Below, one piece after another: positions 54,184 through 62,494 of a stretch of DNA of 64,000 nt (its first letter is position 1; every line of letters starts with the position of its first letter). This DNA comes from an uncultured Akkermansia sp. (GTDB taxonomy: Bacteria; Verrucomicrobiota; Verrucomicrobiia; Verrucomicrobiales; Akkermansiaceae): positions 1 through 64,000 of the forward strand of contig CANRKR010000001.1 of NCBI GenBank assembly GCA_947631275.1, read 5' to 3'. The translations under genes and the position numbers were made by a program. The notes beneath the pieces were generated by a model. It worked only from the letters and a program-made list of their open reading frames with translations. It ran no database searches and had not been told where the DNA came from.

Positions 54184-55080
54184 TCAGCCTGTGATCGTTT
54201 CCTCCTCACTCACCCACGGAAAGAAATAGGGTGATAATTTGTTCTCTACCGCTGCCGAGAGTTTCCGAACCCGGTACACGCCCCTCTCCCACGTGTCCGC
54301 CTGCAGGCACGTCTCGGGAATGACACTCTGCGCCGTCCCATCGTGCGGGATGATGTACCAGCCACGATTCGTCGGATCGGCTATGGCCATGTAAAGGTCT
54401 CTCCCCCGGCGCTCGTCCGCCCTCTCCCCGGTCGCTCTCCCCTTGATCTGCAGCAGCATCACCTCGTTGCCTCCCTCCGGACTCTCTCTCGTTGCGATCA
54501 CATCCACCCCCCATGCATCATTCATCACTCGCTGGCATTCGAATCCGTAGTCCGCCAGCAGCGACATCAGCTTCTGGATGCTGTACGCCTCCTTCCCACG
54601 TTCACTCAGCTCCTCGTACCTCACCGGCTCAAAGCGCCGCCCGCGCGGCAGCATCGTCCCTTCTCCCTGCACCGCTGTCTCCTCCCCCTGCGGTTCCCTC
54701 ATCAGACTGAACACCATCTGCGTGTCCCTCTGCGTCACCGCCGAGAAGATTTCTCCCCTCTTGTAGTCCGTGTAGAGCGAATACTTCTCGCTCGCCGCTC
54801 CACGGTCGATCACGTTGATGGCATGCTCGTGAAAGGCTTTCTCTAGCTCCGCCGCCGGGGCCGAAAAGACGCGCCTGTCTCCGTTGATCGCACACACAAA
54901 CCAGTACCTCGCGTTGTTGCGCGCCGCCTCGCTCAACTTCTTCGTCCGTATGTTCATCCAACACCTCTCCTCGTTCGCCACGCAGGGCTTGGCGGCGTAG
55001 ACGGCATATCGGTAGGGTAATTTAATCTTCACGGTTGATTTCACCTTGATTACCTGTCGATGCACCCTCGGATGGCGCAC
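54184..55080 (-). CDS. PD-(D/E)xK nuclease-like protein, first gene of the leftward run
   Basis: A 298-residue protein with an uncharacterised N-terminal half and a C-terminal region (about 170-250) of restriction-endonuclease-fold style: helix AYSIQKLMSLLADYGF, then GVDVIAT and a strand MLLQIKGRA giving D-x(n)-QxK. The role is unknown: nuclease, or DNA-binding remnant. GTG 55080 lies 9 nt after the leftward -10 box, fitting the leaderless pattern; ATG 54957, preceded by AGGAGAGG, is an alternative start. It stands between the invertible segment and the glycan genes, so it would be the first product made when the switch is ON. Confidence 0.55.
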   Translation of the reverse strand: MRHPRVHRQVIKVKSTVKIKLPYRYAVYAAKPCVANEERCWMNIRTKKLSEAARNNARYWFVCAINGDRRVFSAPAAELEKAFHEHAINVIDRGAASEKYSLYTDYKRGEIFSAVTQRDTQMVFSLMREPQGEETAVQGEGTMLPRGRRFEPVRYEELSERGKEAYSIQKLMSLLADYGFECQRVMNDAWGVDVIATRESPEGGNEVMLLQIKGRATGERADERRGRDLYMAIADPTNRGWYIIPHDGTAQSVIPETCLQADTWERGVYRVRKLSAAVENKLSPYFFPWVSEEETITG

Positions 55081-55089
55081 GACCGCCGC

Positions 55090-55118
55090 AGTATATCTCT
55101 TTCCAAATGCGATGCGCT
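55090..55118 (-). promoter_or_regulatory. Leftward promoter of the glycan/RADAR run, OFF orientation
   Basis: Leftward TATACT (55090-55095) overlaps the outer end of the left repeat; at 17 bp the -35 position reads AGCGCA (55113-55118), a poor match. Inversion of the segment would place TGGACA there. Confidence 0.55.
55091..55114 (-). repeat. Left 24-bp inverted repeat of an invertible segment
   Basis: Reverse complement of the right copy, identical over 24 bp with mismatches immediately at both ends. The pair encloses 149 bp (55115-55263) with no ORF. Size and placement fit known invertible promoters of gut bacteria. Confidence 0.85.
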
Positions 55119-55259
55119 GGCAACCTTATGATGACTATCTCTCAATCAATAAGTTACCCTATGGAACTTATTTCGGTTTTCGCAGACCCCTCCTTTCTTT
55201 CCGAATGCTTACAGTGTCCCGGAATCCTCATCACTGCGCGTTTTTTTGATTATTTTGAC

Positions 55260-55288
55260 TGGACATCGCATTTGGAAAGAGATATACA
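55260..55288 (+). promoter_or_regulatory. Rightward promoter carried by the invertible segment
   Basis: TGGACA (55260-55265), 17-bp spacer, TATACA (55283-55288). The -35 box straddles the inner edge of the right repeat and the -10 its outer end. In this orientation it fires away from the glycan run, into 55289-55882, where no gene starts before the PpiD-like gene. Confidence 0.55.
55264..55287 (+). repeat. Right 24-bp inverted repeat of an invertible segment
   Basis: CATCGCATTTGGAAAGAG followed by ATATAC, present here in direct orientation. It matches the copy at 55091-55114 base for base in inverted orientation. In 55289-55810 I find no gene; only an isolated TATAAT at 55584 with no good -35 box and a weak CCCGAA...TTCGGG stem. 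Confidence 0.85.
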
Positions 55289-55810
55289 CCCAAAAATAGA
55301 CGCTATGAACTTGTCATCAACAATTAATATGATTCATCGTCGACAAGACGAGTAGTCAAAAAGGATCGATCATATCCCGCGAAAAATGAGCGAATTTGAG
55401 ACCTAACAGGCTGACCAGCAAACGTAAAAATCAATCATTCTTCACCGATCCCCAAAAATTCCGCCTCGCTCAAGCCCCACATCCCTGCGGCTTTACCGCA
55501 CGATCTTCCAAATTTGTGACCCGAAAATTCCAAATCTCAAAATTCGGGCATCCTCCGTGATCGGACAAAAATAGTGCAATCTATAATCCTTGCTTTCTTG
55601 CATCGAGAGGCCAGCGAGGCATATTTTTCTCTCCAGACAGAAAGCGGCCCTATTCCTGCTTGTTTACTTATCTTAAGTGGTATATGCTTGATATTAACTC
55701 TCTATTTTTGAGGCATCAAGCTTTCAGGAAATCCTCTTTTCCCGTTTTTAGCCATCCTTCGGCGACTTTATTTTGAGGCAATGCGCGATGCATCTACGCA
55801 AGGTTCAGAC

Positions 55811-55838
55811 TTGAAAGAAGAAGAATTTAGCGTAGAAT
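55811..55838 (+). promoter_or_regulatory. Promoter of the PpiD/SurA-like gene
   Basis: TTGAAA (55811-55816), 16-bp spacer, TAGAAT (55833-55838). The ATG at 55883 leaves a leader of about 38 nt, so this gene departs from the leaderless pattern. Confidence 0.6.
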
Positions 55839-55882
55839 GAGCGGTGTCAGCGTAACCACTTTTTAATCATCCAGTCCATTTT

Positions 55883-57652
55883 ATGACCATCCTAGAATTC
55901 ATCCGCAAGAACTCCCTCATGGTACTCATCGTCATCGTCGCTGTCGGTGCGGGGCTCGTGATGATGGATTACAGCGGCAAAGGGAGCGCCTTCTCTCGCG
56001 ACTTTTACATCCGAGTGAATGATGTCGGCTATAGCTACCCGGAGACTGCTGCCATGGGCGAAAATGGCAAGCAATTCCTCTCTTCCCTCATCTCCGCTAC
56101 CGGCGAACTCACTGAGCACCTGGATGCCGATGGCAACGGCGCCATCGATCCCTCAGAACAACCTGCTGCCATCGCATGGCAACAGGAGCACCCGGAAGTC
56201 TTCCGATCCCTTAACGATCTTCGTTCCGTGTACGCTGCCTGGCATTATGGTGTGGCGAAAGACGGGGAGGTGAATGTGGCGATTAATCGTGCGATGCTGC
56301 AGGCTGAGGCAGATAAGCTGGGCCTGCACCCCAGCGAGGAGCAAATCGATGCTTACCTGCGAGCCTTGCCCGCTTTCAAAAAGGAAGATGGCTCCTTCGA
56401 CCTCGACCTCTATCGTCGCCTCGCCGGCTACCGCCATGGCAACACCAACCGCGTGCACGAGGAAGCTTTCCGCGGCGTGGTGTCAGATCTCATTATCTGG
56501 GACGCTCTACGGAAGATGGTGGGCGATGGAGTAGCGTTCAACACAAAAGCGCAGGTGGCCTACCTTGACGCCATCTCCCAGAGCATCTCCGGCATCACCG
56601 CGTTCATCCCCTCCTCGGCCGCCCCCGCCGCTCCGGATCCCACGGAAGACGAACTAAAGGCCTACTGGGAGCAGCACAAAGAAAACTACAAGAGCGACGA
56701 GCGCCGCATCATCTCCGTCTATACCCTCACCCCGGGGGAAGGGGGTAATTCTGAAAATCTGCTGGCTACAGCGGACGAGATTTTGCAGGAACTTTCTCTC
56801 GCAAACGGTCAGGGGCTGGATGGCATCCTGGATCGTGCCTCGAAAAACCCTCAATACGAGCCTTTCTCCTACCTGCAAGCGGATGGTTCCGCTCTGCAAA
56901 GCTATGAACTCTCCACGCAGCAAGAGTTGGCTGAACTCCTGCGGGATACCGTGAATGATAACGGAAAGGATACCCCGCTGGCAACCATTGCCTTCTCTGA
57001 GGTAGAAAACGTCGCAACACCGGAGGTGTATCTGGCCGCCAAAACCAACGGCACGGCGGATCGTCTGGTAGCCATCCGCCAGATCCGTGGTTTCTACACC
57101 ACGCCGGACGGAAAACTTAAGCTCGTGCGCATCGAGGCCGTGGAACCTCCCACCGTGCTGAGCTATGAGAAGGCGAAAGAACGAGCTCTCGTTGATTGTC
57201 GTAAGGAGCGTGCCGATCATGCCTTGCGACAGTACGCGCAAAAAATTTACGACCAAATACAGTCCGCCCTTGCTGAGAAGGGGCTGCGCGATGCTTTTGA
57301 AATCGCCACGACTGCCGGCAGTACAGTGGAAGATTTCGGCCCTCTTGCCATGGGACAGCTCAACACCGTCCTGCCAAGCGGTGTATCAGATGCCGACCTC
57401 ATCGGCACACCGAGCGGAAAACTTGCACCTCTCGCTATTCTGCCGGACGGCGCACGCATTACGGCCGTGAGCCGCCGCACTGTTGAAAACTCCCCATCCG
57501 CAACAATTCGCCGGCAGCTCATGGAACTGCCCATGCAGAACGAGCAGCTACGCGCTGAAATGATGCAGGAATGGCAGCACGACGGGTTCACACGCTTCAA
57601 AGTGCAGCTCTCCACAAGCGTGCGCACTACGCGGGATTCCGGCGAGGAATAA
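55883..57652 (+). CDS. PpiD/SurA-like membrane-anchored periplasmic chaperone
   Basis: A 589-residue protein. A single N-terminal transmembrane anchor (about 10-30, SLMVLIVIVAVGAGL) is followed by a SurA-N-like helical region (INRAMLQAEADKLGLHPSEEQIDAYL, with FDLDLYRRLAGYRHG) and a long C-terminal part. It would assist folding of outer-membrane and secreted proteins. A parvulin PPIase core is not obvious, so it may be a chaperone only. Upstream lies an 800-nt gene-free region with the invertible segment; downstream, 34 nt away, the POT transporter gene. Confidence 0.75.
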   Translation: MTILEFIRKNSLMVLIVIVAVGAGLVMMDYSGKGSAFSRDFYIRVNDVGYSYPETAAMGENGKQFLSSLISATGELTEHLDADGNGAIDPSEQPAAIAWQQEHPEVFRSLNDLRSVYAAWHYGVAKDGEVNVAINRAMLQAEADKLGLHPSEEQIDAYLRALPAFKKEDGSFDLDLYRRLAGYRHGNTNRVHEEAFRGVVSDLIIWDALRKMVGDGVAFNTKAQVAYLDAISQSISGITAFIPSSAAPAAPDPTEDELKAYWEQHKENYKSDERRIISVYTLTPGEGGNSENLLATADEILQELSLANGQGLDGILDRASKNPQYEPFSYLQADGSALQSYELSTQQELAELLRDTVNDNGKDTPLATIAFSEVENVATPEVYLAAKTNGTADRLVAIRQIRGFYTTPDGKLKLVRIEAVEPPTVLSYEKAKERALVDCRKERADHALRQYAQKIYDQIQSALAEKGLRDAFEIATTAGSTVEDFGPLAMGQLNTVLPSGVSDADLIGTPSGKLAPLAILPDGARITAVSRRTVENSPSATIRRQLMELPMQNEQLRAEMMQEWQHDGFTRFKVQLSTSVRTTRDSGEE

Positions 57653-57686
57653 AATATCCTCAGTAGCCCGCCTCCTCCCTTCCCTT

Positions 57687-59315
57687 ATGCCCCTGCCCCC
57701 ACAGACGAAGTATATCGTGGGCAATGAGGCCTGCGAGCGTTTCAGCTTTTACGGCATGCGCAGTATTCTCACCCTTTACATGGTGAGTGTGCTGACGATG
57801 AAAGAAAGTGAAGCAGTGGTCGTGAGCCACCTCTTCAATGCCTGTATCTACATTCTTCCCCTGCTGGGCGCCTGGGTGGCGGATCGCTTCATCGGGCGCT
57901 ACAAGATGATTTTGTTTGTTTCGCTCTTCTACTGCTTGGGGCATGGCGTTCTTTCGATGTCCGACTGTTTCCAAAGCATCGTGGCTCGACGGTCGATTCT
58001 CTTTGTGGGCTTGCTCATCATCGCCCTCGGCGCTGGTGGAATCAAACCCTGCGTTTCCGCCTTCGTGGGCGACCAGGCAGACGGCACGGACTCCGCGACC
58101 ATGACGCGCCTCTACGCTGCCTTCTACTGGTCCATCAACCTGGGTTCCTTCTTCTCCTTCCTCGTGATCCCATGGGTGCGTCAAAATTGGGGTTATGGCT
58201 GGGCATTCGGCATCCCGGGCATCTTCATGGCTCTTGCCACTTTTATCTTCTGGCACGGCAGGAAACTCTACCGTCACCGCGCCCCGTCACAACCGGAGTT
58301 TGTGCCTGCCCTCGCTTCGCGATTCTTGTACGGCAAGAAATGCGCTGAAGAACGCTGGGGCGCGCAGACCATGCAGAGTGTCGCAAACACTCTTCGCGGA
58401 ATCGGTCGTTTCTTGCTTATTTTTCCTTGCGTCATCATCGTGGCGCTCGTCACTGCGTGGGGAGGATACGCTCTGGCGCAACTCTGCGGCGCCGATGGAA
58501 TACTCCCCTCTCTTTTCGCTCTATCTGCGGCTCTTCTCTGCCTGATTACCATCCTTATTTCCTTGATACGACGTGCAGTGCGCCTCGGTTTGCAAAATTT
58601 CCTGGGTCGAATCGGAGTCCTCTTCTTTCCGACTCTGAGCAACTCCTCCACCTGGGATGCAGGGCAACTTTGTGAGACGCGCGGGCTCCTGCGCGTGTTA
58701 ACCGTCTTCCTCATGATCATCCCCTTCTGGAGCCTCTTTGACCAAACGATGTCCAGCTGGGTGCTCCAGGGCGAAAAGATGCAGCCCCTCGTTCTCGCCG
58801 ATTCTGCCGCAATGCACTTCTCCTTCGGCGCCGAAGAAATGCAGAGCGTGAATCCGCTCATCATCATGATCTCTGTACCCATCGTCACTCTGCTCATCTA
58901 CCCGCGCATCGGTCGTTGGGCGGCGCCTTTGTGCCGCATGGGCTGCGGAATCATCCTCGCCGGTTTCTCCTACGCCTGTGTCGCCGCTATCCAATTCTTC
59001 CTCGATACCGGCCACCAACTCTCCATCCTCTGGCAGTGCATTCCTTACCTTGTTCTCACCTTTTCCGAAATTCTCGTCAGTACAACCGGTCTCGAATATG
59101 CCTACACCGCTGCCGGCAAAAACCTCAAAAGCATCGTCTCCGGTTTTTGGTTCCTTACAAGCACTCTTGGCAATTTCCTCATCATCTTCCTGACTGCCCT
59201 TGTCTCCAATCCAGCCTCCACTTCTACCTTTCTTATCTATGCTTTTCTGAGTGTCGGCGTCGGTCTGCTCTTTTTCTTCGTCACCTCCCGCAAGTTTTTC
59301 AAGACAACCGCCTGA
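57687..59315 (+). CDS. POT-family proton-dependent oligopeptide transporter
   Basis: A 542-residue inner-membrane transporter with about 14 predicted helices. The N-terminal proton-coupling motif ERFSFYGMR (ExxERFxYYG-like), the GAWVADRFIGRYK loop, ALGAGGIKPCVSAFVGDQ and FYWSINLGSF match the PTR/POT family (di- and tripeptide uptake). It follows the PpiD-like gene by 34 nt. Substrate range is not determined. Confidence 0.9.
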   Translation: MPLPPQTKYIVGNEACERFSFYGMRSILTLYMVSVLTMKESEAVVVSHLFNACIYILPLLGAWVADRFIGRYKMILFVSLFYCLGHGVLSMSDCFQSIVARRSILFVGLLIIALGAGGIKPCVSAFVGDQADGTDSATMTRLYAAFYWSINLGSFFSFLVIPWVRQNWGYGWAFGIPGIFMALATFIFWHGRKLYRHRAPSQPEFVPALASRFLYGKKCAEERWGAQTMQSVANTLRGIGRFLLIFPCVIIVALVTAWGGYALAQLCGADGILPSLFALSAALLCLITILISLIRRAVRLGLQNFLGRIGVLFFPTLSNSSTWDAGQLCETRGLLRVLTVFLMIIPFWSLFDQTMSSWVLQGEKMQPLVLADSAAMHFSFGAEEMQSVNPLIIMISVPIVTLLIYPRIGRWAAPLCRMGCGIILAGFSYACVAAIQFFLDTGHQLSILWQCIPYLVLTFSEILVSTTGLEYAYTAAGKNLKSIVSGFWFLTSTLGNFLIIFLTALVSNPASTSTFLIYAFLSVGVGLLFFFVTSRKFFKTTA

Positions 59316-59425
59316 GTCACCCATCATGAAGAGCGGACGAGAGCGTGAGGGGAGGAAGGGCACAGGGGACACGCCACGACCCTCCCGTTCTGAGTCGTTA
59401 TTCTCGCCACACGAAGAGGCAAAAG

Positions 59426-62404
59426 CTATTTCTCCTGTGGCGCCACAACTTGAATATGCTCCTGAACAGTCGGCAAATTTTCCGCGCAGATACTCACGGT
59501 GACTGAACCTGTCTCGCCTCGTTTGGAGCGCACAATAGCGAGGATGCGACCGTTAAAGAAAGACTGATGCGGATCCTGCATACAGGTCTGATCAATGGGG
59601 TTACCATTGCAGAACCCGATGAGTGTCGCCGGTCCCTCAATGGAGAAGCTTACCTTCCGGCAATCCGTCGGCACCACATGCCCCTCCTCATCCACCACTG
59701 ACAACTCAATAAAGCTCAGATCATGCCCATCTGCAGCAATGGTGGAACCATCCACCGAAGCCTGCACTCCGACAGCCTCCCCTGTAGTCACCACCCTGTC
59801 CTCTGCCCAGAATTTGCCGCCCTTTTTCACCACCACGTGGATCTCGCCCGGTTCATAAACCACATTTTCCCACACAAAGCGGTAGGCGGTGCGGGACGTG
59901 TCACGAACGCCCTGAGGGATCTTCTCGCCCTCGTTTTTCTCATCCTTGCGGCAAACTCCCTGACTCTTACCGTTCACAAACAACTCTGCCTCGTCGCCGG
60001 AACTGAAGCACATCACCGGCGTCACTTTTCCCTCCCTGCCCCTCCAATTCCAGTGCGGGAGAAGATGCGCAAAGCGCTCATCCGGTGACCAGCGGCTTTT
60101 GTAAAGATAGAAGGCATCTTTCGGAAAACCCGCAAGGTCAATCAGTCCGAAATACGAGCTGCGGCTGGGAGCCTTATTGCCCATGGCCTGAAGCTGGTCC
60201 ATAATCGACTGTTTCTCAGCATCGGATAATTCCTGCAGATTTCCAACATTAGAGGCGTCTTGATTGTATGGTGTAGGTTCACCGAGATAATCAAAGCCGG
60301 TCCACACATATTCCCCTGCCATGTTTGGCTCATCATCCTGCGCCTTGAACTCCACATCCCCACAATTGCCCCAGGCCACAGCCGCCACGCCATACGCACT
60401 CACCTGGAAGGCGCTTGTGCCACCGCTTCCACCCCAGCGAAGCGGGAAAACGTAAAACCCGCGTGTGCCGATGCCGGAAGCAGTTTCAGACCCGTAAACA
60501 GGTTTATTGGGCCGCCGCCTGACGTACTCGCGGTAGGTCCACGGCTTGTAGTTGAAGCCCATGACATCCAGCACATCTCCAAAGCCGTTCCATGCACCCT
60601 CGACGTTATTCACCCCCACGGTGAAGGGTCGGGTGGTATCGTACTTACGAAATTCATCGCGAAGATTGCGACAAATCTCAACACCTGTCGCCGATGTGAT
60701 TTCCGAAATTTCATTACCGCCGCTCCACATAATCACACAGGGATGATTGCGATCACGCCGCACGAAATTCTCCACATCCCGCTTCCACCATTGATCCCAG
60801 TCCCGATGATAGCCGTTCAATTTATCGTATTTCTGCGCCTTCCAGATATCAAAGAGTTCATCAAGCACGAGTACTCCCTGTTCATCGCAAACATCAAGCG
60901 CCTCCGGCGCAGGCGGATTATGAGAAGTCCGAATGGAATTGCAACCCATATCCTTAAGTTTACGAACTTTACGCTCCCATGCTCTCCGGTGGAAAGCGGA
61001 ACCTAGCGCTCCCAAGTCGTGATGTTCGCAAACGCCATTCAGCTGTACACGCTTGCCGTTGAGGTAAAAGCCATCCGGCTTCCACTCAATACGTCGCACA
61101 CCGAACCGTGTATTGCGCACCTCGGACGCGACCCCCTTTTGGGAGAGCGTCGTCGTGAGCGAGTACAGGTTCGGCTCTTCACAGCTCCACAACCTCGGAC
61201 TGGGGAGGAAAAGCTGCTGCTCCACGGTACAGGATGTCCCTGGCGCCAACGTAACCCACACGGGCTTCGCTACCGCCTCTCCCACTTTCTGTTCTACGGC
61301 AAATTCCGCCGGCGAGTCCCCGGTATTTTCGACAAACGTCTCAACCCGAACTGTGGCGTTATCGGGGGAAATCTCCGGTGTAGTCACGTAAATGCCGTTA
61401 TAGGCGATGTGCGCAGGAGCAACATGCTCCAACCAGACGTGTCGGTAGATGCCGGCTCCAGGATACCAGCGGGTAGATAGAGGTTCATTGCTTGCACGCA
61501 CCGCCACCAGGTTATCTTTCCCCGGGTGGAGATACGGGGTAATATCCACGCGGAAGGAAGAGTAACCGTACGCCCATTCTCCCGCCTTCCTGCCGTTCAC
61601 GTACACCAGCGGATGCGACATCACACCATCAAAGTCTATGTAATAGCGATCCTTTCCCGGAGAGAAATCCTCCGCCACCTCAAAATGCTTGCGGTACCAG
61701 CCATAGCCATTCCATGGAAGCTTTCCCGTCTCATTCGGTTCATCGCGCAGGAATGGACTCTCAATCGCCCAATCGTGTGGCAGTTGCACAGGTTTGAAGG
61801 CACTCTCGTCATACCCCGGCATGGCCGGTTCCGTGGGGTCCTCCACCTTGATGGGAGAAACAAGCTTTCCATCCATTCCCGACAGCTCAATCTCACGAAC
61901 ACTCGCCCACGCGCTCCGAGAAGTTCCGGGAAAAATCAATCGAAGTCTTTCAAGAGGTCGTCCTTTCATGTCAATCTGCGACGATCCCTCGTTCTCGGAC
62001 ACAATCAGCTTTTCTACCACTCCCCCGGGAAAACCGAGCTCAACCTCCACTTCCTGCCTGTCTGCTTTTTCCCAGTATATCTTCAGTTCCTTCAGGGGAG
62101 TCTTTCCGTCCAGATTCAGCAGGAGAGAGTGACCCGCCTTCGCGTCGAGCGCGCACCAGCGAGTTTCCCTGTCACCATCGATAGCATGCGTCGCAGGATT
62201 TCCCTCCTGAGACCCTCCGGGAGCGTAAATCCCAACGGCCGCCCCCTCCGGGGAGAACGGGCCAAAGTAGTGGAAAGACCAACCAAAATCGAAACATTTG
62301 CGTTCGGGTAAAACTCTTCCATCAACGGCCTCGTCCGCCGCGGAGACAATAGGAAGAGAACTCACGCAGAGTAGCACGACGAATAATAACTTCACCAATT
62401 TCAT
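59426..62404 (-). CDS. Secreted GH2-family glycosidase (beta-galactosidase-like)
   Basis: A 992-residue exported enzyme: signal peptide (VVLLCVSSLPIVSA) cut near residue 22. GH2 sandwich, Ig-like and TIM-barrel domains follow, with the acid/base Glu in WSGGNEIS (about residue 565) and the nucleophile Glu in VYGSETAS (about 640). Between residues 50 and 175 lies an extra F5/8-type-C-like module (HAIDGDRETRWCA, LKELKIYWEK) inserted before or within the first GH2 domain. Likely role: release of beta-linked galactose or a related sugar from host or dietary glycans. Specificity cannot be read from the sequence. Confidence 0.85.
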   Translation of the reverse strand: MKLVKLLFVVLLCVSSLPIVSAADEAVDGRVLPERKCFDFGWSFHYFGPFSPEGAAVGIYAPGGSQEGNPATHAIDGDRETRWCALDAKAGHSLLLNLDGKTPLKELKIYWEKADRQEVEVELGFPGGVVEKLIVSENEGSSQIDMKGRPLERLRLIFPGTSRSAWASVREIELSGMDGKLVSPIKVEDPTEPAMPGYDESAFKPVQLPHDWAIESPFLRDEPNETGKLPWNGYGWYRKHFEVAEDFSPGKDRYYIDFDGVMSHPLVYVNGRKAGEWAYGYSSFRVDITPYLHPGKDNLVAVRASNEPLSTRWYPGAGIYRHVWLEHVAPAHIAYNGIYVTTPEISPDNATVRVETFVENTGDSPAEFAVEQKVGEAVAKPVWVTLAPGTSCTVEQQLFLPSPRLWSCEEPNLYSLTTTLSQKGVASEVRNTRFGVRRIEWKPDGFYLNGKRVQLNGVCEHHDLGALGSAFHRRAWERKVRKLKDMGCNSIRTSHNPPAPEALDVCDEQGVLVLDELFDIWKAQKYDKLNGYHRDWDQWWKRDVENFVRRDRNHPCVIMWSGGNEISEITSATGVEICRNLRDEFRKYDTTRPFTVGVNNVEGAWNGFGDVLDVMGFNYKPWTYREYVRRRPNKPVYGSETASGIGTRGFYVFPLRWGGSGGTSAFQVSAYGVAAVAWGNCGDVEFKAQDDEPNMAGEYVWTGFDYLGEPTPYNQDASNVGNLQELSDAEKQSIMDQLQAMGNKAPSRSSYFGLIDLAGFPKDAFYLYKSRWSPDERFAHLLPHWNWRGREGKVTPVMCFSSGDEAELFVNGKSQGVCRKDEKNEGEKIPQGVRDTSRTAYRFVWENVVYEPGEIHVVVKKGGKFWAEDRVVTTGEAVGVQASVDGSTIAADGHDLSFIELSVVDEEGHVVPTDCRKVSFSIEGPATLIGFCNGNPIDQTCMQDPHQSFFNGRILAIVRSKRGETGSVTVSICAENLPTVQEHIQVVAPQEK

Positions 62405-62494
62405 AATGAGGAGACTGTGTTGTCCAACGGGACAGGTTCGGCATTCTTCCTTACTGTAAATACGTACTCAGGCAGACTTTTCTGTCAAAGAAAA

